Origin: Blastococcus capsensis
Lineage (GTDB): Bacteria > Actinomycetota > Actinomycetes > Mycobacteriales > Geodermatophilaceae
Length of the DNA stretch: 64,000 nucleotides
Reading direction: 5' to 3'
Assembly: GCF_030165005.1 (NCBI RefSeq)
Contig: NZ_JASNNW010000001.1
Location: 62,001-126,000, forward strand
Part shown: one piece after another, positions 19,357-28,250 of the stretch
Layout: the number at the start of each line of letters is the position of its first letter
Numbering within the stretch: the stretch's first letter is position 1
The notes under the pieces: generated by a model
Database searches by the model: none
Told to the model about the DNA's origin: nothing
What the model saw: the letters and a program-made list of their open reading frames with translations, nothing else
Translations under genes and position numbers: made by a program

Positions 19357-20652
19357 ATGCGGCGTTCGGGGCGAGCAGCTCTCTCGGTGCTGTGCAGCAG
19401 TGCGGTACTGCTGACGGCCACTGCCTGTGGCGGTGGGAACGACAGCAGCGCCTCGGGAGGCGACGAGAACACCATCACCTGGTGGCACAACTCGAACAAC
19501 GAGCCCGGCAGGGGTTACTACGAGCAGGTGGCCGAGGACTTCGAGGCCGAGAACCCCGGCGTCGAGGTCGAGGTCGTCGCCATGGCGCACGAGGACATGG
19601 TCGACCGGCTCGAGGCCGCCTTCCAGAGCGGCGACCTGCCGGACGTCTACATGGAGCGTGGCGGCGGCGAGCTCGCCGACCACGTGGAGGCCGGCCTGGT
19701 CCGCGACCTCTCCCAGGAGGCGGACGAGACGATCGAGAAGCTCGGCGGCACCGTCTCCGGCTGGCAGGTCGACGGCCAGACCTACGCGCTGCCGTTCTCC
19801 CTCGGCGTCGTCGGCTTCTGGTACAATACCGAGCTCTTCGAGCAGGCGGGCATCACCGAGCCGCCGGCCACGATGGAGGAGCTCTACACCGTCATCGACA
19901 AGCTGAAGGCCGCCGGCATCACGCCCCTCTCGGTCGGCGCCGGCGACAAGTGGCCCGCCGCCCACTACTGGTACTACACGGCGCTGCGGTCCTGCGGGCA
20001 GGACGTCCTCGAGGACGCGGTCACCAGCCTCGACTTCACCGACGAGTGCTTCGTGCAGGCCGGCGAGGTGCTCGAGGAGCTGCTGGCGACCGAGCCCTTC
20101 AACCCGGGCTTCCTCACGACGCCGGCGCAGGGGGGGGCCACCTCCGCCTCCGGCCTGCTCGCGACGGAGCAGGTCGCGATGGAGCTGGCCGGCCACTGGG
20201 AGCCGGGCGTGATGCAGGGGCTCACCGAGAACGGCGAGGGTCTGGGCGAGAACACCGGCTGGTTCGCGTTTCCGGAGGTCGAGGGCGGCGAGGGTGACCC
20301 GGATGCCCAGCTCGGTGGTGGCGACGCCTGGGCCGTCTCGACGGAGGCTCCCGACGCGTCGGTCGACCTGGTCGAGTACCTCCTCTCCGACGAGGTCCAG
20401 CAGGGCTTCGCGGAGAACGACATGGGTCTGCCGACGAACCCTGCTGCCACCGACGCCGTCTCCGACCCGGCGCTCGCCCAGCTGCTCGAGGTCCGCGACG
20501 CGGCGCCGTACATCCAGCTGTACTTCGACACCGCCTTCGGCGCATCGATCGGTGGCGCGATGAACGACGCGATCGCCCTCGTGTTCGCCGGGCAGGCGAC
20601 GCCGGAGGACGTCGTGGACGCCACCATGCAGGCCGCCGAACTGGAGAAGTGA
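19357..20652 (+). CDS. Sugar ABC transporter substrate-binding lipoprotein
   Basis: 431 aa extracellular lipoprotein, probably binding xylo- or arabinoxylo-oligosaccharides. The signal peptide has a positive start (MRRSGRAAL), a hydrophobic core and the lipobox TATAC. The mature part begins GGGNDSSASGG, then TITWWHNSNNEPGRGYYEQV, the usual CUT1 start, with DVYMERGGGELADHV and NDMGLPTNPAAT later. I chose the ATG at 19357 because it begins the signal peptide and has GAAGGGG upstream. First gene of the rightward operon; the next gene starts seven bases after its stop. Confidence 0.93.
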   Translation: MRRSGRAALSVLCSSAVLLTATACGGGNDSSASGGDENTITWWHNSNNEPGRGYYEQVAEDFEAENPGVEVEVVAMAHEDMVDRLEAAFQSGDLPDVYMERGGGELADHVEAGLVRDLSQEADETIEKLGGTVSGWQVDGQTYALPFSLGVVGFWYNTELFEQAGITEPPATMEELYTVIDKLKAAGITPLSVGAGDKWPAAHYWYYTALRSCGQDVLEDAVTSLDFTDECFVQAGEVLEELLATEPFNPGFLTTPAQGGATSASGLLATEQVAMELAGHWEPGVMQGLTENGEGLGENTGWFAFPEVEGGEGDPDAQLGGGDAWAVSTEAPDASVDLVEYLLSDEVQQGFAENDMGLPTNPAATDAVSDPALAQLLEVRDAAPYIQLYFDTAFGASIGGAMNDAIALVFAGQATPEDVVDATMQAAELEK

Positions 20653-20659
20653 TCCACAG

Positions 20660-21640
20660 ATGACCAGAGTGACCGCTGCGCCGGCGGCGACGGACCCCGG
20701 CGCAGCGGTCACCCGGGGCGCAGACGCGCGCCGGGTGACCGGACGTCGCCGGGGCGGGAAGCGCCGGCAGCGCCTCGAGATCCTCCTGTTCGTGACGCCG
20801 GCCCTGGTCCTGATGGCGACCTTCGTCATCTACCCGGTCTTCTCCGCGGCCCGGATGTCGTTCTACCGCTGGAAGGGCTTCGGCCCGATGGTCGACTTCG
20901 TCGGCCTCGAGAACTACCTCCGCGTGCTGGCCGACGACGTCTTCACCGACGCGGTCATGCACAACTTCGTCATCGTCTTCGCCTCGATCCTCGTGCAGCT
21001 GCCGCTGGGGCTGGCGCTCGCGCTGCTGCTCAACCGCCGCATCCGCGGGCGGGGTCTGCTGCGGACGATCATCTTCGTCCCGTACGTGCTGGCCGAGGTG
21101 ATCGCCGGCGTCGTGTGGTTCCAGCTGCTGCAGCCGCGCACGGGTGTCCTCGAGAGGATGCTGTCGTCGGTGGGGATCCCGGTCCCCGAGCAGGGGTTCC
21201 TCGGCACACCCGACCTCGCGCTGGCCACCGTCTTCGTCGTGCTCACGTGGAAGTACCTGGGCCTGGCCGTGCTGCTCTTCCTCGCCGGGCTCCAGGGGGT
21301 TCCCGACGAGCTGCACGAGGCCGCTCAGCTCGACGGCGCCTCGTGGTGGCAGGTCCAGCGCCGCATCGCGATCCCGCTCATCGCGCCCACCATCCGCACC
21401 TGGATCTTCCTGTCGATGATCGGTTCGCTGCAGCTGTTCGACATGGTCTGGATCCTCACCGGCGGCGGGCCGGCCAACGCGACCACCACGATGGCCACGT
21501 ACCTGATCAGCATGGGCACCCAGCGCAGCAACTACGGGATCGCGGGTGCCGCGTCCGTCGTGCTGTTCCTCATCGGCTTCGCGATGGCGGTCGCCTACCA
21601 GTTCCTGGTGCTGCGCCGCGACACGAGGGCCGACGCATGA
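20660..21640 (+). CDS. Sugar ABC transporter permease (MalF/UgpA type)
   Basis: 326 aa inner-membrane permease of the CUT1 family. A 35-residue charged N-terminus (RRVTGRRRGGKRR) precedes six predicted transmembrane helices, the first being ILLFVTPALVLMATFVIYPVF. The cytoplasmic EAA loop that contacts the ATPase is ELHEAAQLDGASWWQVQRR. It follows the lipoprotein gene at seven bases and precedes the second permease at 37 bases. Confidence 0.94.
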   Translation: MTRVTAAPAATDPGAAVTRGADARRVTGRRRGGKRRQRLEILLFVTPALVLMATFVIYPVFSAARMSFYRWKGFGPMVDFVGLENYLRVLADDVFTDAVMHNFVIVFASILVQLPLGLALALLLNRRIRGRGLLRTIIFVPYVLAEVIAGVVWFQLLQPRTGVLERMLSSVGIPVPEQGFLGTPDLALATVFVVLTWKYLGLAVLLFLAGLQGVPDELHEAAQLDGASWWQVQRRIAIPLIAPTIRTWIFLSMIGSLQLFDMVWILTGGGPANATTTMATYLISMGTQRSNYGIAGAASVVLFLIGFAMAVAYQFLVLRRDTRADA

Positions 21641-21677
21641 ACCAGGCGGAGCACGCATCGAGAGGGGAACGGCGCTG

Positions 21678-22514
21678 ATGGCACGGCGAGCGACGGCGTA
21701 CGGACGGGGTGGCCCGTTCGTCTACCTGGTGGCACTGGCGGTCGTGGCGGTCACGCTCGGGCCGGTGCTGTACGGCGCGCTCGGCGGCTTCCGCACGAAC
21801 GCGCAGCTGGCGCGCGACCCCGCGGGGCTCCCCGACCCGTGGGTGCTGAGCAACTACGCGAACGTCCTCAGCAACGCCGCCTTCTGGAGGTACACGCTCA
21901 ACTCGACGGCGATCGCCGTCGTCACGACGGCGGTGGCGGTGCTCGCCGGCGTGATGGCCGCGTACCCGTTGGCGCGCTACCGGTTCAAGCTCCGGGAGCC
22001 GCTGTTCCTCGTGTTCGTGCTGGGGCTGCTCTTCCCGGCGGCCGTGGCCATCATCCCGCTGTTCATCCTGGTGACGCGGAACCTGGAGCTCGGCAACACC
22101 TGGTGGGGCGTGGCGCTGCCGCAGGCGGCGTTCGCGCTGCCGGTCACGGTGGTGATCCTGCGGCCGTTCCTCATGGCGCTGCCCAAGGAGCTGGAGGAGG
22201 CAGCCATGCTCGACGGCGCCACCCGGGTGGGCATCTTCTGGCGGATCGCGCTCCCCCTGTCGATGCCGGCCCTCGTCACGGTCGGCGTCCTCGCCTTCGT
22301 CACGTCCTGGAACGCCTACCTCCTGCCGCTGCTCCTGCTGCAGGGGGAGATGCGGACCCTCCCGCTCGGCGTGGCCGACTTCTCGACCCAGTACTCGGCC
22401 GACACCGCGGGGGTGCTGGCGTTCACCACCATCGCGATGATCCCGGCGCTCATCCTGTTCCTCGCGATGCAGCGGCGCATCGTCAGCGGCCTCCAGGGGG
22501 CGGTCAAGGGGTGA
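21678..22514 (+). CDS. Sugar ABC transporter permease (MalG/UgpE type)
   Basis: 278 aa second CUT1 permease with about six helices (first: FVYLVALAVVAVTLGPVLYGA). The EAA loop is ELEEAAMLDGATRVGIFWRI. GAGAGGGGA ahead of the ATG at 21678 decides the start; in-frame sequence further upstream overlaps the previous gene. Together with the lipoprotein and the distant ATPase at 11778-12854 it completes an importer. Confidence 0.94.
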   Translation: MARRATAYGRGGPFVYLVALAVVAVTLGPVLYGALGGFRTNAQLARDPAGLPDPWVLSNYANVLSNAAFWRYTLNSTAIAVVTTAVAVLAGVMAAYPLARYRFKLREPLFLVFVLGLLFPAAVAIIPLFILVTRNLELGNTWWGVALPQAAFALPVTVVILRPFLMALPKELEEAAMLDGATRVGIFWRIALPLSMPALVTVGVLAFVTSWNAYLLPLLLLQGEMRTLPLGVADFSTQYSADTAGVLAFTTIAMIPALILFLAMQRRIVSGLQGAVKG

Positions 22515-22715
22515 GCCCGGCGCACGCGGACGACCCCTGACCGGACCCGGTTCTCCGATCCGGTCCTGCGGCACCGACGCCTTCGAGGGAGGTGCAGTCG
22601 GCCGCGGATGTGGTTCAGTCCCGGCGCGGGCCCGCCGTCCACCGAGAGATACCGGGCCTTCGACGGCCAGGCTTCCGGCCTGACCCGCGATGGCCCGGAC
22701 GACGAGAGGTTGTGC

Positions 22716-23816
22716 ATGACGATCGACTCGACCCGCGACGCCGTCGTCGGCAGGGGCATCGGCGTGGGCCCGAGCTCCGGGACGCCGGTCCTCCCGGCGC
22801 CGTCCCTCCGCGGCCGCGTGACCATGCAGCAGGTGGCCGCAGAGGCCGGCGTCTCGATCTCCACCGTGTCCAAGGTGATCAACGGGCGGTACGGCGTCTC
22901 CGCCGGGACCGTCGACCACGTCACGCGGGTCATCGACCGCCTCGGCTACGAGGCGAGCCTCGTCGCGCGCAGCCTGCGCAACCGCCGCACCAACGTCATC
23001 GGCGTGCTCGTCATGGACTTCGAGCCCTTCAGCACCGAGGTCCTCAAGGGCGTCGCCGATGCCATCCACGGTTCCGGGTACGAGCTGATCGCCTACTCCG
23101 CCGGCGGGCACGTCGAGGCTCGTGTGGGGTGGGAGCGTCGATCGCTCACCCGGTTGATGGGGTCGCTCGTCGACGGTGCCGTGCTCGTCACCCCGACCGT
23201 GACCGACGTCCAGGCCGACGGGCCCGTCGTAGCGGTCGACCCGCACACCGGACCGTCGCGGTTGCCCTCGGTGGCCGCGGACAACCTGCAGGGCGCCCGG
23301 CTCGGCGTGACACACCTGCTGGAGCTCGGGCACACGCGGATCGGCATGATCACGGGCCGGTCGGACCTGCTGTCGGCGCAGCAGCGCGAGCAGGGCTACC
23401 GCGAGGCGCTGGTGGCCGCGGGGCTGCGCGTGGACGAGACGCTGATGCGGTCCGGCGGCTTCGAACCGGAGCCGGCGCGGGAGGCGGCTCGCGACCTGCT
23501 CTCGCGCCCCGAGCCGCCGACCGCGGTATTCGCGGCGAACGACCTCTCGGCGTTGATGACCCTGGAGGTAGCGACGGAGCTCGGCCTCGACGTGCCGCGT
23601 CAGCTCTCCGTGGTCGGTTTCGACAACATCCCGGAGTCTGCGCTCGCCGATCCCCCGCTGACCACGGTGCAGCAGCCGATCAGGCGCATGGGCCAAGAGG
23701 CCACGACCATGCTCCTTGCGCTCATCTCCGGCGAGGAGGTCGCCGATGTCCACGTCACCTTGGCCACCTCCCTCGTCCTACGGGCGTCCACCGCCTCCCC
23801 CAGAGCGACCTCCTGA
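22716..23816 (+). CDS. LacI-family regulator of the xylan operons
   Basis: 366 aa. After a disordered 32-residue lead the DNA-binding domain reads VTMQQVAAEAGVSISTVSKVINGRYGVS, a classic LacI helix-turn-helix plus hinge. The periplasmic-binding-protein-like core has VIGVLVMDFEPFSTEVLKG, LLELGHTRIGMITG and TAVFAANDLSALMTLEVA, ending with the usual LSVVGFDNIPES and LTTVQQPIRRMGQEA. It is last in the transporter operon, 200 bases after the permease. It probably represses both divergent operons through the palindrome at 19257 and responds to a xylan-derived sugar. Confidence 0.92.
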   Translation: MTIDSTRDAVVGRGIGVGPSSGTPVLPAPSLRGRVTMQQVAAEAGVSISTVSKVINGRYGVSAGTVDHVTRVIDRLGYEASLVARSLRNRRTNVIGVLVMDFEPFSTEVLKGVADAIHGSGYELIAYSAGGHVEARVGWERRSLTRLMGSLVDGAVLVTPTVTDVQADGPVVAVDPHTGPSRLPSVAADNLQGARLGVTHLLELGHTRIGMITGRSDLLSAQQREQGYREALVAAGLRVDETLMRSGGFEPEPAREAARDLLSRPEPPTAVFAANDLSALMTLEVATELGLDVPRQLSVVGFDNIPESALADPPLTTVQQPIRRMGQEATTMLLALISGEEVADVHVTLATSLVLRASTASPRATS

Positions 23817-23829
23817 GAGAGCTGTCCAT

Positions 23830-24113
23830 TGCTCGATGGAGTCGCCCCACAGGCAGAAGACCGCCTCGACGTGGGTCTCCTCCAGCACATCGAGCAGCCG
23901 CGGGGTGTCGTACTGGTTCGGGCCGTCGTGGAACGTGAGAGCGCGGTCGGCCCTCCCAGTTCCGTGGTCGTGACGATCTGGTCGTTCGCCGGGCCACCCC
24001 TGGCCGGGGCCAGGTCCGACGCCGCCCGCGTGGGCGGGTGCGGCCGGACTCACGGCGAGTGCCGCGAGAAGTGCCGGTGAGGCGAGACGGCGGAGACTGC
24101 GTGCGCGGGTCAT
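23830..24113 (-). pseudogene. Truncated CE4 polysaccharide deacetylase
   Basis: Only the N-terminus of a NodB-type deacetylase remains. A signal peptide (MTRARSLRRLASPALLAALAVS...AHA) leads into RALTFHDGPNQYDTPRLLDVL and VEAVFCLWGDSIEQW, then homology stops. Functional family members have F-D-DGP, where the first aspartate is the catalytic base; here it is histidine (FHDGP). The metal-binding HxxxH motif would lie in the missing part. The 3' end runs into the LacI gene. Secreted CE4 enzymes often deacetylate xylan, so this was probably an island member that decayed. Confidence 0.7.
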
Positions 24114-24251
24114 GGTGGATCCCCGGATCCGTGCTGCGCGCCGGCCGGCCCCCGTGGAACGGGCCTCTGCGGAGACCCGTGGGACGAGATCGGTGGAGGG
24201 CCGAGCCGGACGGCCCGTGACGCGACCGCCCGGCCCGGCTCGGTGCAGGAG

Positions 24252-25454
24252 TCAGTCCTGGGAGGCCTGGGCCAGCGTCTCGCGCAGGGCGTAGTACGCG
24301 GGCTTCCGCTCGTAGTCCTCGAACATCACGGTCGCGGCTCCTTGGCTCGGGAAGAACCCGGGCACCCAGGAGTACTTGTCGTTGAAGCCCCAGATGGTGA
24401 ACGAGTTGCAGTCCTCGACCGAGAGGCAGGCCTCGAGGACCCCCTGGTAGGTATCGGCCTGCTCGGCCAGTTGCTCCGCGGTGGGCACCCCGCTCTCGGG
24501 GAGCGTGAACCGGACGTCCAGCTCGGTGATCGCGGTCTCCAGGCCCAGTTCCTCGAAGCGCTTCATGTTGTCGTCGAGGGTGCTCGGGAAGGGGTACTGC
24601 AGGTCGAGGTGCGCCTGGAAGGCGAACCCGTGCAGCGGGACGCCGTCGGCGAGCAGCTGCTTCGCCAGCTCGTAGTAGTAGTCGCTCTTGCCGCCCATGT
24701 CCTCGACGGCGTAGTCGTTGAGGAAGAGCTTGGCCTCGGGGTCGGCCTCGTGCGCCCAGTGGAAGGCGTCGGCGATGATGCCGGGGCCGAGCCGCTGGAT
24801 GAAGGGGTTCTCCTGCCGTAGCGCGATCGGGCCGTTCCAGGGGTCACTGAAGATCTCGTTGGCGACGTCCCACTGCTGGATGCGGCCCTTGTAGTGGCCG
24901 ACCACCGTCTGGATGTGGTCCTTCAGGATCTGCCGGAGCTCCGCGTCGGTGTAGTCGCCCTGGGTGACCCAGGGAGCGAGCTGGCTGTGCCACAGGAGCG
25001 TGTGGCCGCGGACCGCCTGGCCGTTGGCCTCGGCGAAGTCGACGATCGCGTCGGCCGGACCGAAGTTGTAGACGCCGGGCTCGGGGTGGATGAAGTCCCA
25101 CTTCATCTGGTTCTCGGGCGAGACGGAGTTGAACTCGGCCGACAGGATCTTCCGGTAGGTCTTGTCGTAGGTGAACGGGTCGGGGTAGCCGGCGTTCAGG
25201 TGGTGGCCTCCGCCGGCCGCCGCCGTGCCGATGTAGAAGTCGTCGGGGACGACGGTCCGCAGACCGTTCTTCTTGGCCTGCCCGTAGGACTGGTCCTCCT
25301 GGGCCTGCACCGGGGGGTTCCCGGGGGACCGGGTGTCAGCCGCGGCGGCGGGGAGAACTGCGGCAGCGAAGACGACGGGCAGCACGCCCATCCCCACCGC
25401 GCAGTGGGCCACCGCCCTGGAAGGAGCTCTCGTACCGAACCACTGAGTGCGCAT
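24252..25454 (-). CDS. Secreted GH10 endo-1,4-beta-xylanase
   Basis: 400 aa extracellular xylanase that cuts the polymer into importable oligosaccharides. The signal peptide runs from MRTQWFGTR through a hydrophobic core VGMGVLPVVFAAAVLPAAAA. GH10 marks: FNSVSPENQMKWDFIHPEPG, VRGHTLLWHSQLAPWV, acid/base glutamate in QQWDVANEIFSD, FAFQAHLDLQYPFP, nucleophile glutamate in AITELDVRFTLP and FTIWGFNDKYSWVPG near the end. No carbohydrate-binding module is visible. The ATG at 25454 has GAGGAAGG upstream. Divergent from a second LacI gene. Confidence 0.95.
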   Translation of the reverse strand: MRTQWFGTRAPSRAVAHCAVGMGVLPVVFAAAVLPAAAADTRSPGNPPVQAQEDQSYGQAKKNGLRTVVPDDFYIGTAAAGGGHHLNAGYPDPFTYDKTYRKILSAEFNSVSPENQMKWDFIHPEPGVYNFGPADAIVDFAEANGQAVRGHTLLWHSQLAPWVTQGDYTDAELRQILKDHIQTVVGHYKGRIQQWDVANEIFSDPWNGPIALRQENPFIQRLGPGIIADAFHWAHEADPEAKLFLNDYAVEDMGGKSDYYYELAKQLLADGVPLHGFAFQAHLDLQYPFPSTLDDNMKRFEELGLETAITELDVRFTLPESGVPTAEQLAEQADTYQGVLEACLSVEDCNSFTIWGFNDKYSWVPGFFPSQGAATVMFEDYERKPAYYALRETLAQASQD

Positions 25455-25673
25455 GCTGTGCCTTCCTCGGCGCCGTCGCAAGGTTCCGGAAGTTTCCGGA
25501 AGCGCTTGGAAGTTACGTAGCTCACAGCGCGGGCGTCAAGGCCCCTGGCCCCTCGACATGGTGTCCGCCCGGCGTGTCCCGAGACGAGTCGTCGTGCGGG
25601 GCGACCCGCGCCGACCGCGCAACTCTCGACCGCCGTCGCCGTAGGCTGGCCGTCCGGACCAAGAGGAGCACCG
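25455..25673. promoter_or_regulatory. Divergent promoter region with repeated TTCCGGAA sites
   Basis: Gap between the secreted xylanase and the second LacI gene. It contains two copies of the palindrome TTCCGGAA at 25484-25491 and 25494-25501, ten bases apart (one helical turn), directly followed by AAGCGCTT at 25500-25507. Viewed together, CCGGAA-GTTTCCGG is an almost symmetric 14-mer. These are good operator candidates for the neighbouring LacI protein. AAGAGGAG at 25661-25668 is the ribosome-binding site of the rightward gene. Confidence 0.55.
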
Positions 25674-26699
25674 TTGACCGACGCCCAGCCCCGTGCCGTC
25701 ACCATCGCGGCCATCGCCGCGGAAGCCGGGGTGTCCCTCCCGACCGTCTCCCGAGTCCTCAACGGCCGTTCGGACGTCGCACCGCACACACGCGAGCGGA
25801 TCGAGGAGCTCCTGCGGGTGCACGGGTACCAGCGCCGCGGTGGACGGTCGGCCCCCCGTGCCCGCCTCGTCGACCTGGTCTTCAACGACCTGGACAGCCC
25901 CTGGGCGGTGGAGATCCTCCGGGGCGTCGCGAGCGTCGCGCACGCCGACGGCATCGGCACGGTGGTCTCCGCCATCCACCGCCGCCCGAGCGCCGCCCGG
26001 GAGTGGCTGGACAACCTGATCGCCCGCGCCAGCGACGGCGCCATCCTGGTCACCAGCGAGCTGGACCCGGAGCTGCACTCCGAGCTCCGTAGCCTGCGCG
26101 TGCCTGCAGTGGTCATCGACCCGGCAGGGGTGCCGACGCTGGACGTGCCGACGATCGGGGCCACGAACTGGGCCGGTGGTGTCAGCGCCACCGAGCACCT
26201 GACCGGTCTGGGGCATCGCCGGATCGGCTTCATCGCCGGCACGCCGACGCTGTGGAGCAGCCGGGCCCGCCTCGACGGCTACCGGGCCGGACTGCAGAAC
26301 GCCGGCCTGGCCTACGACCCGGTCCTCGTCGTGGAGGGCGACTTCGGCTACGAGGCGGGCTTCCGCGCCGGCGCCCGCCTGCTGGAGCTGCCCGCCCCGC
26401 CGACCGCGATCTTCGCGGCCAACGACCAGATGGCGTTGGGCGTGTACGAAGCCGTCCGCCGGCGCACCATGCGAGTGCCCGAGGACCTGAGCGTGGTCGG
26501 CTTCGACGACCTCCCCGAGTCCCGTTGGTCCTCACCGCCGCTCACCACGGTCCACCAGCCACTGGCCCAGATGGGTGCCCTGGCGGCGCGCACCGTGCTG
26601 CGCCTGGTCAACGGGGAATCCGTGGAGAGCCCACGCGTGGAACTCGCCACGGAGCTGGTGGTCCGCTACAGCACGGCGCCGCCGGCCTCGTCTGCCTAG
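25674..26699 (+). CDS. LacI-family transcriptional regulator
   Basis: 341 aa. N-terminal helix-turn-helix VTIAAIAAEAGVSLPTVSRVLNG, then a ligand-binding core with LVDLVFNDLDSPWAVEILRG, LTGLGHRRIGFIAGTP, TAIFAANDQMALGVYEA, LSVVGFDDLPES and LTTVHQPLAQMGALA. A TTG start is chosen because AAGAGGAG lies five bases ahead and no better start exists. Its promoter faces that of the secreted xylanase, so it probably controls that gene and itself. It may differ in ligand from the LacI at 22716. Confidence 0.92.
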   Translation: MTDAQPRAVTIAAIAAEAGVSLPTVSRVLNGRSDVAPHTRERIEELLRVHGYQRRGGRSAPRARLVDLVFNDLDSPWAVEILRGVASVAHADGIGTVVSAIHRRPSAAREWLDNLIARASDGAILVTSELDPELHSELRSLRVPAVVIDPAGVPTLDVPTIGATNWAGGVSATEHLTGLGHRRIGFIAGTPTLWSSRARLDGYRAGLQNAGLAYDPVLVVEGDFGYEAGFRAGARLLELPAPPTAIFAANDQMALGVYEAVRRRTMRVPEDLSVVGFDDLPESRWSSPPLTTVHQPLAQMGALAARTVLRLVNGESVESPRVELATELVVRYSTAPPASSA

Positions 26700-26769
26700 G
26701 GCCACCCTGGCCACGTCGGCCGTCGTGCGGGCGTCCATCGCTCCCCCGCGGCCGGCCTGATCGACCGGT

Positions 26770-26801
26770 AGCCGCCCGGCCTGCCGACGGGGTGGGCGGC
26801 T
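26770..26801. terminator. Hairpin between convergent lacI and rluB
   Basis: AGCCGCCC pairs with GGGCGGCT over a 16-nt loop in the 108-base gap between convergent genes; the right arm is followed by CCCTCTTC. It probably terminates both and marks the right edge of the xylan island. Confidence 0.6.
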
Positions 26802-26807
26802 CCCTCT

Positions 26808-27653
26808 TCAGAGCCCGACGAGCTCCTCCAGCGCGCCGACCTCCTGGCGGGACAGCTTCCGGATCGAGCCGCTTCGCATGCGCTGCAGCTGGACCGGGCC
26901 CACGGCGGTGCGGGTCAGCCGCGAGACCGGCAGCCCGACGTGGGCGAGCAGCCGGCGGACGATGTGCTTGCGCCCCTCGTGCAGCACCACCTCGACCACG
27001 GACTGGCCAGCATGGGTGTCGACCACCGTGAAGGAGTCGACCTCCACCGGGCCGTCCTCCAGCTCCACTCCGGCGCGCAGCCGGCGGTGCATGTCCCGCG
27101 GCACCGACCCCGAGACCTGCGCGAGGTAGGTCTTGCGCACGCCGTAGGAGGGGTGGGCGAGCCGGTGGGCCAGCTCGCCGTCGTTGGTGACGAGCAGCAG
27201 GCCCTCGGTGTCCTGGTCGAGGCGGCCGACGTGCACCAGGCCGGGGGCCAGGTCGCCCACCATGTCGCCGATGGTCGGGCGGTTGCGGTCGTCGCTCATC
27301 GCGGTGATGACCCCGGCGGGCTTGTTGATCGCGTAGGTCACCCGGTCGTCGCGGATCTCCAGGCGGGCGCCGTCCACCGCGATCCTGTCCGCGAGCGGGT
27401 CGACCCGCATGCCCTGCACGCGCACCTGCGCGCCGTTCACGCTGATCCGGCCGGCGTCGATCATCTCCTCGACGACCCGGCGCGACGCGACGCCGGCACG
27501 GGCCAGGACCTTCTGCAGCCGCTCGCCCTGCCGCTCGCCCGGCTCGTCCGGCGCGGGCCGGTCACCGGGGTGCGCCGGGGCCAGCTCCATGTCCTCCGAC
27601 CAGCCCTCGCCGGCCGCGGTGGTGCTCTCGTCGTTCGGGGTCGGCGCGTTCAT
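26808..27653 (-). CDS. rluB: 23S rRNA pseudouridine synthase (RluB/RsuA family)
   Basis: 281 aa. After an acidic 45-residue lead comes an S4 RNA-binding domain (ERLQKVLARAGVASRRVVEEMI) and then the RsuA-type catalytic domain with VTYAINKPAGVIT, the catalytic aspartate motif HVGRLDQDTEGLLLVTNDG, GVRKTYLAQV and VLHEGRKHIVRRLLAHVG. It modifies 23S rRNA in the peptidyl-transferase region, by family. Lies downstream of scpB, as in other actinobacteria, but here cmk and der are 15 kb away. Confidence 0.93.
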   Translation of the reverse strand: MNAPTPNDESTTAAGEGWSEDMELAPAHPGDRPAPDEPGERQGERLQKVLARAGVASRRVVEEMIDAGRISVNGAQVRVQGMRVDPLADRIAVDGARLEIRDDRVTYAINKPAGVITAMSDDRNRPTIGDMVGDLAPGLVHVGRLDQDTEGLLLVTNDGELAHRLAHPSYGVRKTYLAQVSGSVPRDMHRRLRAGVELEDGPVEVDSFTVVDTHAGQSVVEVVLHEGRKHIVRRLLAHVGLPVSRLTRTAVGPVQLQRMRSGSIRKLSRQEVGALEELVGL

Positions 27654-27674
27654 CGCCGACGAGTGTCCCACCTC

Positions 27675-28160
27675 GTGGACGCGAGCTCCGCCCCCGACCG
27701 GGAGACGGTCGGCCGGAGCGGTGGAGGAGAGCGCAGACTGCCTGCACGATCCGGGTATGGAGCGCAAGCGGAGCAGCGGCCCCGTCCCGCGGTCGCCGAC
27801 CGGATCCTCCTGTCTCGCCCGAAGGCGCCGGCGCCGCCGCGCACGCTGCGGGCCTGGCGACGGATCGGGCTGGCCCTGGGTGTCCCGGCCGCGGCGCTGG
27901 TGGTCGCAGCCGCCCTCGCCCGCTCGGTACTGCGCCTCGAGGGCGCCTGGTACGTCGGACTCGCCGTGCCCGGCGTGCTCGCCGGCCTACTGGCGGTGGT
28001 CTTCCTCCGGCGGATCTGGTCGGAGCCCGGGCACCCGGCCACCGCGGCGAGCCGCCGGGGGCAGTGGTTCGCCACCGCGTTCCTGAACCTCTGGGGGCTG
28101 GCGTGGTCCTCGACGTGGCCGAGCTCCGGGCCGCCGTCCCGGGCCTCCTGCAGCACGTGA
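27675..28160 (+). CDS. Putative small membrane protein
   Basis: Unrecognised protein of about 161 aa. Two hydrophobic helices are clear: RIGLALGVPAAALVVAAALA and WYVGLAVPGVLAGLLAVVF, preceded by a basic stretch. The start is uncertain: only GTG codons at 27663 and 27675 are in frame, and the first ~50 residues look non-coding. After GQWFATAFLNLWGLAW the frame loses protein character, while a GTG at 28103 opens a second frame reading VVLDVAELRAAVPGLLQHV and ending at 28240 with a hydrophobic helix. A frameshift or two overlapping small genes are possible. Confidence 0.4.
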   Translation: MDASSAPDRETVGRSGGGERRLPARSGYGAQAEQRPRPAVADRILLSRPKAPAPPRTLRAWRRIGLALGVPAAALVVAAALARSVLRLEGAWYVGLAVPGVLAGLLAVVFLRRIWSEPGHPATAASRRGQWFATAFLNLWGLAWSSTWPSSGPPSRASCST

Positions 28161-28250
28161 TCGCTGCCGCCGCGACCGCCTCGCTCACGGCCACGGTGGT
28201 GGCGGCTCTCCGCGAGCGGCCTGCCTACGCGCGGGGCTGACCGCCCTCAC

